From contig NC_065555.1 in the NCBI RefSeq assembly GCF_022605725.1, positions 26,708,774 through 26,772,773 of the forward strand: a DNA stretch of 64,000 bases. The letters are read 5' to 3'. Under the pieces are notes generated by a model. It saw only the letters and a program-made list of their open reading frames with translations. It was not told the origin of the DNA and did not search any database. This document shows, piece after piece, positions 34,641 through 44,094 of this stretch. Position numbers and translations under genes: made by a program. Source of the DNA: Anthonomus grandis grandis. Lineage: Eukaryota > Arthropoda > Insecta > Coleoptera > Curculionidae. The stretch's first letter is position 1, and the number at the start of each line of letters is the position of its first letter.

Positions 34641-35394
34641 TATTCAAAAAAATATTTCGTAATTCTTCTTTACATGTATATCCAATTATCAATGAAACCG
34701 ATTTAAGTATTCAAGAAAAGTATTTTGTCTTGATCTTGTAAAGATTGATATGACGGTGTCTTCTTATAAGCCGATTGAATGTGAGGTGGTATCTTAAGGT
34801 TCAGTTCTAAGAGCTATTTTATTTCTACTATTATAAATTATATCATTAGTCTGGACATCAGCGGTAGAAGCTGTCTCTTTGCAGGCGCGACAAGTTTTAC
34901 TTAGATTAACCCTGATATTAAGGAACTACATACAACCGTATCAAAGGGTGGGATTCAAATCTTCTATGCCTTAGCATTTTTAAAACCAGTCTTGTCATAT
35001 AAAAATACATTGGAATCTTTTGTACGTCATAATACCAGTTTATTCGTCGTTGAATCTATCGAAGCTTTACCCAAAAAATTAAACTCTGCATGTTTTGCAG
35101 TTAGATCGGTTTTTAGGGAGTTAAGCTTGGTAACGTCTAATCAGTCTATTATGAGTTTTTTTTGTTTTAATTCTATTCTGCGATATCCGTTTTGCAACTC
35201 AATTTGAGCGCACTTTTAAACTATAAAAGAGAGGTGTTGGTTATTCTCTAAAACTAAGTAATAGGAGTCCATATCAAAAGCGATATAATATATGTACAAT
35301 GTCAAAAAATTTACCATTTGAAATCAAGTTCATATTAACATTTACCGCATTTGGCAAGTCTTTTAAATTACTTGCTAAAAACTGGTAAACCGGC
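34641..35394. other. non-coding, nothing recognised
   Basis: AT-rich. The open frame at 34992-35207 has no family resemblance, though it may be decayed Penelope-like sequence. Confidence 0.35.
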
Positions 35395-35454
35395 ATAACC
35401 GTATATACTGGAGTAAGTAATGAAAATCTGTACCTTTTTCGAGAAGATCATACT

Positions 35455-35598
35455 TAGTATCCTGAAAAAATTAATGTATGGGCAGAAATTTATGGTAACG
35501 AAATCATCGGGCCATTTTTTTTGTAAGAAAATTTAACTGGACAAATTTATTTAGACCTCCTCAAAAATACGATATATCCTCCAGCCATCCAATCTTCG
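35455..35598 (+). pseudogene. mariner-like transposase, central fragment (host of nest 1)
   Basis: YPEKINVWAEIYGNEIIGPF followed by FL, stop, ENLTGQIYLDLLKNTIYPPA. This aligns with the NVWAG...GPYFI..LT..KYLELL block of the element at 25390-26428. Cut at the CTTCG target duplication. Confidence 0.75.
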
Positions 35599-35780
35599 TG
35601 TAATGTTTCAGACAATCAACACAACAGTTTTAAAAATGTATTTATTTTTTTGGTTTTTTGCCTTACATGGTAAAACTACTCTTACAAAAAACTACTGCTA
35701 AAACTAAACGTGACAGTATCCTGACTTAACCTAGATTAACCTATTTGCGGAGTATCTAGCGTCATACCAATGTAAAGTCT
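35599..35780 (-). repeat. Mag-like 3' LTR, part 1
   Basis: Starts TGTAATGTTTCAGAC on the plus strand. It continues at 40259-40312 beyond the CsRn1-like insertion. The last four bases (GTCT, 35777-35780) are the target duplicated by that insertion. Confidence 0.88.
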
Positions 35781-36044
35781 TGTGGCCGTTGCGGAGAGCA
35801 AGTAAGGCACACTCACAGTTTACTTTAATTTCGTTTAATCAAAAACTAAACTACAAAATAAACACCTTTTTACGAACTTAATTACATGCGGTTTTCATTA
35901 TTCTGTGTTTTGTGTCGAGAGTCTCGAGGATCGTGTATAGAGTCCCGAGGCGATTCTTGACAGTTCACAGCTGATCGATCCCCGCCGGCGTTGCCAAGCT
36001 TCATGCATCTGGGGCGCATGTTCACAGTATGTGTATTCGCCACA
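35781..36044 (-). repeat. CsRn1-like 3' LTR, 264 bp
   Basis: TGTGGCCGTTGCGG...ATTCGCCACA on the plus strand. It differs from the other LTR at one position that I can see (T at about 35878 against C at about 40088). Confidence 0.95.
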
Positions 36045-36056
36045 GGACTCCCCCCC
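36045..36056 (-). promoter_or_regulatory. CsRn1-like polypurine tract
   Basis: Minus strand GGGGGGGAGTCC directly abuts the 3' LTR, where plus-strand DNA synthesis is primed. Confidence 0.8.
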
Positions 36057-36172
36057 AGTGAGGGACCCGGCGGTTGCGAACGGTTCTGTTGAATTGCATT
36101 GGACAGCAAACGGTTGGCATATGAGTGTTCTTCTACTAGTTGATGTGACTGTGGCACATAAGCTGGTTTGAG

Positions 36173-39118
36173 TCAATCCATGGAAATTCGTTGTGGTTGG
36201 TTCTGAACATCTACTGTCAAGTACTTGTCATGACGCTCCAACACTCTAAAAGGGCCGGTATATGGTGGTGTCAGCGGAGGCTTCACTTTATCAGTACGGA
36301 TGAACACATGAGTCGTCTTCTGCATGTCTGGGTGAACATATGCTGTGCGGTTTGAGTGGTTACTTGTAGGTACTGGCCGCAATGCTCCCATGGTCTGCCG
36401 AAGTCGCTGGACAAAGCTATGTTCATCAGGTGCCGCTGCAGCGGGGACGAGTAGCTGTCCGGGGAGGCAAACCGGAGTACCGTACACCAACTCTGAAGCT
36501 GTGCAATTGATATCTGGTTTAAAGGTGTTTCGAAGGCTCAGCATGACCAAAGGAAGGGCTTCTACCCATGATGTTGCATCGGCGGCGATTAAGGCAGCTT
36601 TTAGTGTTCGGTGAAAGCGTTCGATACACCCATTTGACTGTGGGTGGTAAGCAGTCGTCTTAATGTGTTGCACTCCAAGCAATGCATTAAGCTGGCGGAA
36701 CAACTGGCTTTCAAATTGTCTGCCTCGATCCGTAGTTATCGTCGCTGGCACCCCAAAGCGAGAAATCCATGCCTCAAGCAGCTTCTGTGACACGACTTCT
36801 GCTGTTGTCTCTTGAATAGGGATAGCTTCAGGCCACCTGGTAAATCGGTCGATGATCGTAAGAAGGTACCGAAAGTTTTGGTTTATCGGCAGGGGGCCTA
36901 CGATGTCGATGTGTATATGAGCGAATCGGTCATCAGGCATTCCTATCGGAGCAACAGGCGTCACGGTATGGCGTCCAATTTTAGCACGCTGACATTGGAT
37001 GCATTCTCGGGACCATTGTTTCACTTGGCGGTTCATGTTACGCCATACAAAGCGCTCAGAGATCATTCGCAGTGTAGCAGCATACCCCGGGTGGGATTGG
37101 GTGTGGAATTTTAGGAAAACATCCCTCTGGAACGGAGCTGGCACGTAGACTCGTATACGACCATCCTGGGCTGAGCAATAAAGCGGTTGCTGACTGTCCG
37201 GTAGAATCATGTGTTGAAGGTGTAATGAGCTAGCTGGGTCGTTCAGTACCTGCTGCAAACTCTCATCTTGAGTTTGCGCTTCAGCCAACCGGTCAAAGTC
37301 GATGGTAATGGGCGCTATGATGGCGTCTATTTCAGGTCTCGAGAGGCAATCGGCAACGATGTTGTCTGCACCTTGGATATGACGGATATCACTCGAGAAT
37401 TGACCAATAAATTCTAGTTGGCGGATTTGTCGTGGAGACTGTCTATCATGGCGCTGCTGAAAGGCATATGTTAGAGGTTTGTGGTCGGTATAGATGACAA
37501 ACTGTCTGCCCTCCAAAAAATGGCGGAAATGATGAATACCACTGAATATGGTCAGTAGCTCACGGTCATAGGTGCTGTAGTTTCGTTCAGTTCCAGAAAG
37601 CTTCCGTGAAAAGAAGGCAATAGGCTGCATGTGCCCCCCTTTAAGCTGTTGCAAGACGCCACCAATGGCACAATCCGAGGCATCAACTGACATGTTTAGT
37701 TGACAATTCGGTGCTGGGAAAACCAGCTGGCTAGAAGATGCCAACAGTTCTTTGACTCTGGTGAAGGTGGCTGCTGCTTCTGGCGTTAAAGTCAGCTCCT
37801 GCTGCTTCTTTTTCTGCTTAGATAGTAGCTGGGTTAATGGCATGAGCTCGTTTGCAGCGTTTGGAAGCCAACGCCTGTAAAAGTTGAGCATGCCCATAAA
37901 ACGCCGCAGCTGTCGATAAGACGTGGGCTGTGGAAAGTCACGGATGGCGCTGACTTTAGCCTGTAGTGGTCGAACACCGCTTGAAGAGATTGTGACGCCT
38001 AGAAAGTTAGCTTCACGTACCCGGAATTTTGACTTGTCCTTGTTGATAAGGAGGCCGTTAGCCTCTAAGATTCGAAGTACTGATGCTAGATGTCGCTCGT
38101 GCTCTGCTTCTGTCTCCGACGCAACCAAAATGTCGTCAATATACACGTACACATACGAGCATTCTCGAAAGAGGTGGTCGAGGTACCTCTGTAAAGTCTG
38201 AGCTGCATTACGCAAGCCAAATGGCATCTGGACGAATTCGTATAGGCCAAAGGGTGTTATTACGGCTGTTTTCTGCACATCTTGCGGGCGGACTGGGATC
38301 TGGTAGAAAGCGCGTACAAGGTCGATAGTTGAGAAATATTGCTTAATATGCAACTGATTTGCAAAGTCCTGGATGTGCGGCACTGGATAACGATCTGGTT
38401 TTGTTATGGCGTTCAGACGGCGGAAATCTCCGCAAGCACGCCATTGCCCGTTAGCTTTTTGAACCATATGGAGCGGACTGGCCCATGAAGACTTTGATGG
38501 TCGGATAATGCCTGCTTCCATCAGCTCGTTGAATTCAGCGCGTGCAGCTTGCAATCGGTCTGGTGGTAATCTGCGTGACTTCGAGAAAACTGGAGCACCT
38601 TGCGTTTCGATGTAATGCTGAACTCTTTCAGGGTCATCTAGAGCCCCAGCTGGGCGATTATACGGATGCGCGGTAGACAGTCCCACTTCTGGCATGTTAA
38701 CATGGCGAGAAACACAGATGATGTTTGGAATCTCTGGACTTACAAGGCGCTTGTTTTTCATGTCCACAGTAATGCCTTGATGGAAGAGGAAGTCAGCTCC
38801 CAGGATAGCTGTAGTGACATCAGCGACGACGAATGTCCATGTGACTGGTTTGCCGAGTCCCAAGTTTAAAGTAAGCTGCTTCTGCCCGTAGGTTCGGATG
38901 CAAGAACCGGTGGCAGAATAAAGGCATACGGAACTGGGTTGAGTCGCTGAGCCCATCCTACGAGGGAGTACACTTAAGTCTGCGCCTGTATCGATCAGGA
39001 ATTGGAGCTGGAGAGTGCTGTCTGTTATAAACAGGCGACGTGGCCTATGAGGGGCTGCAGTTGTCGCCACTACTGCACCCCTTGGTCGTTTTTTGTAAAG
39101 GTGCATGGCGGTCTGCAC
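36173..39118 (-). CDS. CsRn1-like Pol: protease, RT, RNase H, integrase
   Basis: One 981-codon frame. In order: aspartic protease LIDTGADLSVLP (residues 41-52), RT with TIDLVRAFYQIP and YIDD at 326-329, RNase H (SVDASDCAIGGVL, TDHKPLTYAF), integrase zinc finger H-H-C-C (HTQSHPGY...CIQCQRAK) and catalytic core D (HIHIDIVGPL), D (TTDRGRQF), E (NGCIERFH). All catalytic residues are present. It is expressed by -1 slippage from gag: the effective pol start is at the slip site 39088-39094, not at the first ATG. It ends at a TGA (36173-36175) inside SMD-x-LKPAY, where related integrases usually have Arg (CGA to TGA). The same frame stays open to 35882 in the LTR. So it is either truncated by about 90 codons or the stop is natural. 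No other lesion seen. Confidence 0.93.
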   Translation of the reverse strand: MQTAMHLYKKRPRGAVVATTAAPHRPRRLFITDSTLQLQFLIDTGADLSVLPRRMGSATQPSSVCLYSATGSCIRTYGQKQLTLNLGLGKPVTWTFVVADVTTAILGADFLFHQGITVDMKNKRLVSPEIPNIICVSRHVNMPEVGLSTAHPYNRPAGALDDPERVQHYIETQGAPVFSKSRRLPPDRLQAARAEFNELMEAGIIRPSKSSWASPLHMVQKANGQWRACGDFRRLNAITKPDRYPVPHIQDFANQLHIKQYFSTIDLVRAFYQIPVRPQDVQKTAVITPFGLYEFVQMPFGLRNAAQTLQRYLDHLFRECSYVYVYIDDILVASETEAEHERHLASVLRILEANGLLINKDKSKFRVREANFLGVTISSSGVRPLQAKVSAIRDFPQPTSYRQLRRFMGMLNFYRRWLPNAANELMPLTQLLSKQKKKQQELTLTPEAAATFTRVKELLASSSQLVFPAPNCQLNMSVDASDCAIGGVLQQLKGGHMQPIAFFSRKLSGTERNYSTYDRELLTIFSGIHHFRHFLEGRQFVIYTDHKPLTYAFQQRHDRQSPRQIRQLEFIGQFSSDIRHIQGADNIVADCLSRPEIDAIIAPITIDFDRLAEAQTQDESLQQVLNDPASSLHLQHMILPDSQQPLYCSAQDGRIRVYVPAPFQRDVFLKFHTQSHPGYAATLRMISERFVWRNMNRQVKQWSRECIQCQRAKIGRHTVTPVAPIGMPDDRFAHIHIDIVGPLPINQNFRYLLTIIDRFTRWPEAIPIQETTAEVVSQKLLEAWISRFGVPATITTDRGRQFESQLFRQLNALLGVQHIKTTAYHPQSNGCIERFHRTLKAALIAADATSWVEALPLVMLSLRNTFKPDINCTASELVYGTPVCLPGQLLVPAAAAPDEHSFVQRLRQTMGALRPVPTSNHSNRTAYVHPDMQKTTHVFIRTDKVKPPLTPPYTGPFRVLERHDKYLTVDVQNQPQRISMD

Positions 39119-39858
39119 TTCTTTGCTAGAGCCCCAAATCTCTGATGATAATAACAGAGGCTGTGGGTGGGTGAGCTGTTGGAGGCTTTAACCTGTTGCG
39201 CCTGTTGCGTTTGCTCATTGGCAGCTACTTTCTTAGATAAAGCGCTCACCTGGTCGCTTAACGCAGCCACTGTTCTGTCTAGGGCGGGGCCTTCACTGAT
39301 CGGCATGACGGGAAAGCTAACGCTACGCATGTAACTATCTGCCTTTTTGGCTAGTTCCTCCATATCGCCATCAAGTATGGATATGACGCCTCGAACTTGT
39401 GGTGGTAGACGATCCAACCATAAGTTTTTAAGCACCTGTGCACTAATACTTCCCAGAGCTAAAGCTTGCATTTTATGGATAAGCTGCGTCGGTTTAAGGT
39501 CACCCAAGGTCATTTCCATTAAGCGGTATATCCTTTCATCGGGGCCAATGCCGTATCTATCGAGAAGACGTGCTTTCAGGTCTTCATAGGCCCTACCTGT
39601 TGTTGGATTTCTTAGAAGGTCTGCCACCTCAGAAAGAACCTCGCTATTTAAACTAGCCACCGTATGGTCGAATTTGCAATTGTCTGCGGTTATTTTAGCT
39701 TGTCGAAACTGTGCTTCTAATCGGAGAAACCACAGTTCCGGTTCTGTACGCCAGAATTCTGGTGCTTTTATTCCTACCCGGGCTATTATAGACGAGTCAT
39801 CAGCTTGGACGGGCACAGCAGAGGCTTGAGATGACAATGGTTGATCTGTGTCAGGCAT
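39070..39858 (-). CDS. CsRn1-like Gag
   Basis: 262 codons from ATG 39858. Structural protein that packages the element RNA. It has a capsid-like central region (FWRTEPELWFLRLEAQF, LLDRYG, WLDRLPPQV) and, near the C-terminus, CYYH-x9-C-x3-C, an atypical zinc knuckle rather than CCHC. It overlaps pol by 49 nt in the -1 frame, with a heptamer at 39088-39094. Just downstream of the 5' LTR and primer site. No stops or frameshifts, and upstream leader of about 130 bp. Confidence 0.92.
   Translation of the reverse strand: MPDTDQPLSSQASAVPVQADDSSIIARVGIKAPEFWRTEPELWFLRLEAQFRQAKITADNCKFDHTVASLNSEVLSEVADLLRNPTTGRAYEDLKARLLDRYGIGPDERIYRLMEMTLGDLKPTQLIHKMQALALGSISAQVLKNLWLDRLPPQVRGVISILDGDMEELAKKADSYMRSVSFPVMPISEGPALDRTVAALSDQVSALSKKVAANEQTQQAQQVKASNSSPTHSLCYYHQRFGALAKKCRPPCTFTKNDQGVQ
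39088..39094 (-). promoter_or_regulatory. -1 ribosomal frameshift heptamer A AAA AAC
   Basis: In gag phase the codons are ACA AAA AAC, so the heptamer sits exactly in X XXY YYZ register. Slipping one base back enters the pol frame (KKRPRG). Gag stops 16-18 nt further on. Spacing and frame agree with programmed -1 frameshifting. Confidence 0.82.
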
Positions 39859-39974
39859 AATATCGTTGTTTCGTGAATGTTAGGTCCGTGAACGAAGCGA
39901 AAAATCGGTCAAAGCACTAAAGAAACTTAGGCACGAGGTCGCATAACCTAAGCGGGCACTTTGCACTTTTACTG

Positions 39975-39989
39975 TCGTCGGGGTCACCA
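39975..39989 (-). promoter_or_regulatory. CsRn1-like primer-binding site (tRNA-Trp type)
   Basis: Minus strand TGGTGACCCCGACGA, next to the 5' LTR. It is complementary to the 3' end of animal tRNA-Trp (...TCGGGGTCACCA) over about 14 bases, from memory of the tRNA. Confidence 0.8.
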
Positions 39990-39990
39990 A

Positions 39991-40254
39991 TGTGGCCGTT
40001 GCGGAGAGCAAGTAAGGCACACTCACAGTTTACTTTAATTTCGTTTAATCAAAAACTAAACTACAAAATAAACACCTTTTTACGAACCTAATTACATGCG
40101 GTTTTCATTATTCTGTGTTTTGTGTCGAGAGTCTCGAGGATCGTGTATAGAGTCCCGAGGCGATTCTTGACAGTTCACAGCTGATCGATCCCCGCCGGCG
40201 TTGCCAAGCTTCATGCATCTGGGGCGCATGTTCACAGTATGTGTATTCGCCACA
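39991..40254 (-). repeat. CsRn1-like 5' LTR, 264 bp
   Basis: Matches 35781-36044 except for one base. Followed outside by the target duplication GTCT (40255-40258). Confidence 0.95.
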
Positions 40255-40258
40255 GTCT

Positions 40259-40312
40259 TTAAGGCACGTTCGGGTTCCACTAAACTAAAGCTACAATTCT
40301 ATAACACATACA
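40259..40312 (-). repeat. Mag-like 3' LTR, part 2, and adjacent polypurine tract
   Basis: Completes the LTR begun at 35599 (TTAAGGCACGTTCGGG...ACACATACA) and ends at 40312. The bases 40313-40322 read CGGGGAGAAG on the minus strand, the polypurine tract. Confidence 0.85.
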
Positions 40313-40796
40313 CTTCTCCCCGAATAAGCTTAAAGAAAACATATGAGACAAAACTGAAATTTGATGACTTAGAAATATAGTACTATAAGTCTAATCTAAT
40401 AGGAGGAACTAACGCTGCCTGTTCTAGTAGTATAGTCTTTTTTTGTGTGATACCTAACTGGAGTTAATAAAGTATTCTTGTTCCTTAAGAGGGGATAAAG
40501 CATTGTTATTCCAATATATCGAAGAATATGCCCTTAAATCATATTGTGGTAATGGTGAAATTTGGGTATTCATAAAGCTAGAGTTTTTATTATCTATCAA
40601 GACTTCACTGGTTTGATCATTTTTAAAAGCGCAGATTGCCCATAAGAGAATGTATTATTTGTTCCTGAAAGGGACTGAAAACTCTCATTAATAGTTGAAC
40701 AACCCATAGTTAGTTCTACAGATAAATTACTTTGCGACTGACAAAAAGACTTCAGCTGATCTGCAGGCATAAATTTTACCTCATTATTAACCGAAA

Positions 40797-42815
40797 CTAG
40801 GTATGTTTCTTGACTAAGAACTTTATGAATTTTTCCAGGTACCCAAGAGTTTTATTATTTCTATAAACCAAAACTAACACTTTTTGACCTTCAACAAACT
40901 TACGAACAGACAAGTTGGTAACCTTCCCTTCCTTAATAAATTCTGGTCTAAATAAAGAAAGGTGAGTTCTTAGCGGAGAAATCATATAGTAATAGTAATA
41001 AAAAGAAAATAAGAGAAAAAAAAATATCTTAACAATTTTGTAAGGATAATTTATTATTTTCATACAGCAATTTTGTCAAAGTTCTCTTTATAGTAAAAAC
41101 CTGTTTTCCTGCAGATCCGTTTGATTGTGGGTGATTTGATGGTGAAAATGTACATTTAATGCCATTGTCAGAACAGAATTTTATGTATATTTCTCCATTG
41201 AAAGGAGGTCCATTATCTGAAACTATTTCTTCTGGAAGACTTAAGACCGAAAAGCAGTGACGTAGTTGTTGAATAGTATTCTCTGTAGAAAGAGAAGGAA
41301 TGATGTAAGCATCTATCCATTTACTATGGCTATTAAAAATCTAAAGAAAGTAGGTATTTTCTTTTTGGAAAAAATCAATACGAATTTATTCAAAATTTCT
41401 ATTACTTTTTACCCAAGGTGCTAAAGAGTGAGGGGCTAGAGATGAGTAAATTTGACACGGTTTACAGAGCCTCACAAATTGCTCTATATCAGAATCTAGC
41501 GGAGGCCACCAAACTTCACCTCTAGCCAACATTTTCATGCGGACCATTCCAATATGTTGATTATGTAGTAATTCTAATATAACAGAGCGCAAATAAAATG
41601 GCATTATTATTTTGTTGCCCCATAGCAAACAACAATTTTCTAAATTTATTTAATTTTTTCATCGACAGTATGGTTTGAGACTTGAGTTCAACATTGGCAG
41701 ATGATCGACCATTTTTTGTGTGAAAAGCCACGCGATTTAAGAGCTCATCAGCCGTATATTATTAAATTTCAAGACTTGATAATGAAAGCTAATAATAATC
41801 TGACAATGAACATACTTCATCCGCTAATTTGTCTTTTGAAGGTAGCCCTAAAGAGTATGTGCTACAGCTCAATATCATAATTGTAGGCTGCCAACTGCAG
41901 TGCCCAACGCTGCCGTCTAGCAGCAGCTAACACAGAAATACCAGATTTAGAGCCAAAGAGCGCCATCAGAGGTTGATGTTCAGTATGGAGAATGAACTTA
42001 CGAATGGAATTTTAAAACTGAAAAAATAATTGCTAAGGCCTCTTTATTTATTTGTGAATAGTTTTGCTGAGTACTGTTTAATATGCTTGAAATAAATTGA
42101 ATGGGTTTTTCCTCACCATTAATAATGTGACTTAAAACACCTCCTACTCCATATGGCGAGGCATCAGTAGAAACTACAATCGGAAGATTTAGATCATAAT
42201 GAGTTAAAAGACTGCTACTGGATAACATTTTTTTACTTTAATCGAATGCACTTTGATATTCTGTAGACCACACAAATGTAGTATTTTTCTTTTCCAAATC
42301 AAAAAGTGGACGAAGGACAACTGAAATCATAGGTAGGAACTTCCTGTAAAAATTAAGTAGACCTAAACACTGGTGTAGCATTTTCCTTAAGAACCAACTG
42401 CACCTTAACACCTTTAATAACTCCATTTAAGCTGAATACATTTGGGAATTCTTTACCCTATCTGGAAATGAAAGGATTACAATCACATAAATTATTACAA
42501 CTGTCAATCATAAAGCACAAAGACATTCTCCAATTGGGGGCCAAAATATCTAACCAACCCCTAAAACCTACAAAATATTTCAGTGATCTGGCAACTATTA
42601 ATGCTAAGATATGAGTTAAATCAAAGTACTGATTTTACCTAACAGAAGCAACAGTTTTACCAATCATATATAGAACATCACTAAAAACTGTTTTAATTAT
42701 GGTTGAACACTTGTTTAACACAAGATGTGAAAACTTTAATTTATATTTGAATTCTGACAACACAGAAACACTTGCTCCAGTATCTATCTCCATCTCAATA
42801 TTTTTACCTTTTATA
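40797..42815 (-). pseudogene. Mag-like Pol: protease, RNase H, integrase; RT core deleted
   Basis: Protease at about 42815-42640 (IEMEIDTGASVSVLS). RT is represented only by its entry (EFPNVFSLNGVIKG, about 42470-42400) and by the connection (LGLLNFYRKFLP). The palm with YxDD is missing, an internal deletion. RNase H: PIVVSTDASPYGVGGVLSHI and NKEALAIIFSVLKFH (42228-41998). Integrase: HHCC region H..H..C..C (LLHNQHIGMVRMKMLARGEV to CKPCQIYS, 41540-41440), VSDNGPPFNG (Asp) and PQSNGSAGKQV, where the catalytic Glu is Gly. A C-terminal tail ends at 40797. Many stops and frame breaks. Confidence 0.8.
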
Positions 42816-42817
42816 AA

Positions 42818-43500
42818 TTATACAGTTTTAATCAAGGCATTATTAAAGTGGTTTACCTGGTGGTGTGCAGCTAGATTAATAACCTCTGTACGATCTTTAC
42901 AATCTTCAGGACACTGTGGGTCATCAGATGATGACATACCTTTAACTGTGTTTTTATTACAGCATACTCTTTTAATGTGATCCTGCTTACCACAGCTACG
43001 ACAATTCCACTTCGCTATAGGACAAATAGTTGGGTTGTGATAACGCCCACATCGATAATATGATGAGTTTTGACTTTTAACTGCATTTAAACTTTGCTCT
43101 GATCTCTGCTCGGCCAAATTTAATTGTTTTAACTCATACCATAGCCTCCATAGCCACTGCGGATTTATAAGCTTCAGCAAAAGGTTAATTCTCAGGGATT
43201 AATAACTTTATCTGAATGTCTACCTGGGCTAGGTCACAGACTAACCTATCACGTAAAGCTTCATCTAAGAATGAGTTAAAGTTGTAATGTTGTGGTGCAT
43301 TTCTTAGCCTTACAGAGAAATTCGACACAGACTCATTTTCAACCTCATCATAGGTTAAAGTAGATAGATTTCCGGGAGCAACCAAATTCTTTAAGATGTT
43401 GTAAGTCTGTCCACCAATTAATGTTATGAAATAACTTAACTTACGATTATCTGGGACCTCATTAACAATAAAAAAAATTCTTTATCCTCTCCATGTAAAT
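42818..43500 (-). pseudogene. Mag-like Gag with two CCHC-type knuckles
   Basis: 43385-43185: capsid-like stretch (ENESVSNFSVRLRNAPQHYN, RDRLVCDL). 43180-42818: two zinc knuckles in tandem, YRCGRYHNPTICPI (first Cys lost to Tyr) and CRSCGKQDHIKRVC. The frames are offset by indels near 43185. It lies directly after the 5' leader. Confidence 0.75.
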
Positions 43501-43557
43501 CTCGAAGTTTGACCCAACACAACTGGGGTCATACGGTTCAATCGAGTCAATTAGCGA

Positions 43558-43574
43558 TCCCATCCTCGTCGCCA
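43558..43574 (-). promoter_or_regulatory. Mag-like primer-binding site (tRNA-Ser type)
   Basis: Minus strand TGGCGACGAGGATGGGA, two bases from the LTR end. It looks complementary to a tRNA-Ser 3' end, as used by Mag elements (recalled). Confidence 0.65.
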
Positions 43575-43576
43575 AA

Positions 43577-43811
43577 TGTAATGTTTCAGACAATCAACAC
43601 AACAGTTTTAGAAATGTATTTATTTTTGGTTTTATCCCTTACATGGTAAAACTACTCTTACAAAAAACTTCTGCTAAAACTAAACGTGATAGTATCCTGA
43701 CTTAATCTAGATCAACCTATTTGCGGAGCGTCTAGCGTCATACCAATGTAACATCTTTAAGTCACGTTCGGGTTCAACTAAACTAAAGCTAAAATTCTAT
43801 AATATATGACA
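43577..43811 (-). repeat. Mag-like 5' LTR
   Basis: 235 bp, TGTAATG...ATATGACA on the plus strand. Bracketed outside by CTTCG (43812-43816). Confidence 0.88.
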
Positions 43812-43901
43812 CTTCGGAAAACCAAATGGATAAAAATGGTGTTGGGGTCCTAAACGAAAATAATTTGTATTTTCAACAAGATGAAGCTTAAGTAATTGAA
43901 G
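43812..43901 (+). pseudogene. mariner-like transposase, fragment with the second catalytic Asp
   Basis: Frame NENNLYFQQDEA, stop, VIE continues the host transposase after the Mag-like element. It ends at the hAT insertion point. Confidence 0.7.
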
Positions 43902-44094
43902 CAGTGGCGGCTCGTGGGAAAAAAAGTAGGTGAAGATCTGCATGGCCCAGAAAACAGTATTATAGTTAGAGCTGACTTACCTAGTTTTTATAAATTAAGT
44001 CGATCCTTCGGTCTTTTAGGGAAGCGAATCGGATAATAATATCCTCTTAAAACGGATGTTGCATTTGCATAAGTTCTTTTAACAGTTCTTTATG

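Larger units (their letters stand above)
35781..40254 (-). mobile_element. CsRn1-like Ty3/Gypsy retrotransposon, nearly intact, TSD GTCT
   Basis: 4,474 bp, minus-strand orientation, with LTRs 35781-36044 and 39991-40254, gag, a -1 frameshift site, a single pol frame with protease, RT, RNase H and integrase, a primer site matching tRNA-Trp and a G-rich polypurine tract. GTCT is duplicated (35777-35780, 40255-40258). GC-rich relative to its surroundings. Two hallmarks fit the CsRn1 clade as I recall it: the tRNA-Trp primer site and a Gag box of the form C-x2-H-x9-C-x3-C. Confidence 0.93.
35599..43811 (-). mobile_element. Mag-like Ty3/Gypsy retrotransposon, TSD CTTCG
   Basis: LTRs of about 235 bp: 35599-35780 plus 40259-40312 (split by the CsRn1-like insertion) and 43577-43811. 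The 5 bp CTTCG is duplicated outside (35594-35598, 43812-43816). Coding is on the minus strand. The two LTR copies differ at roughly 7% by eye, so this is the older of the two nested Gypsy elements. The RT core is deleted. Confidence 0.88.

Noticed and set aside
35882..36176. Two minus-strand open frames spanning the CsRn1-like 3' LTR
   Set aside because: One is the in-frame continuation of pol past the TGA, the other an overlapping frame through the LTR. Neither looks like a separate protein.
36345..38869. Several plus-strand open frames of 67-100 codons
   Set aside because: All are antisense shadows of the intact minus-strand pol frame of the CsRn1-like element.
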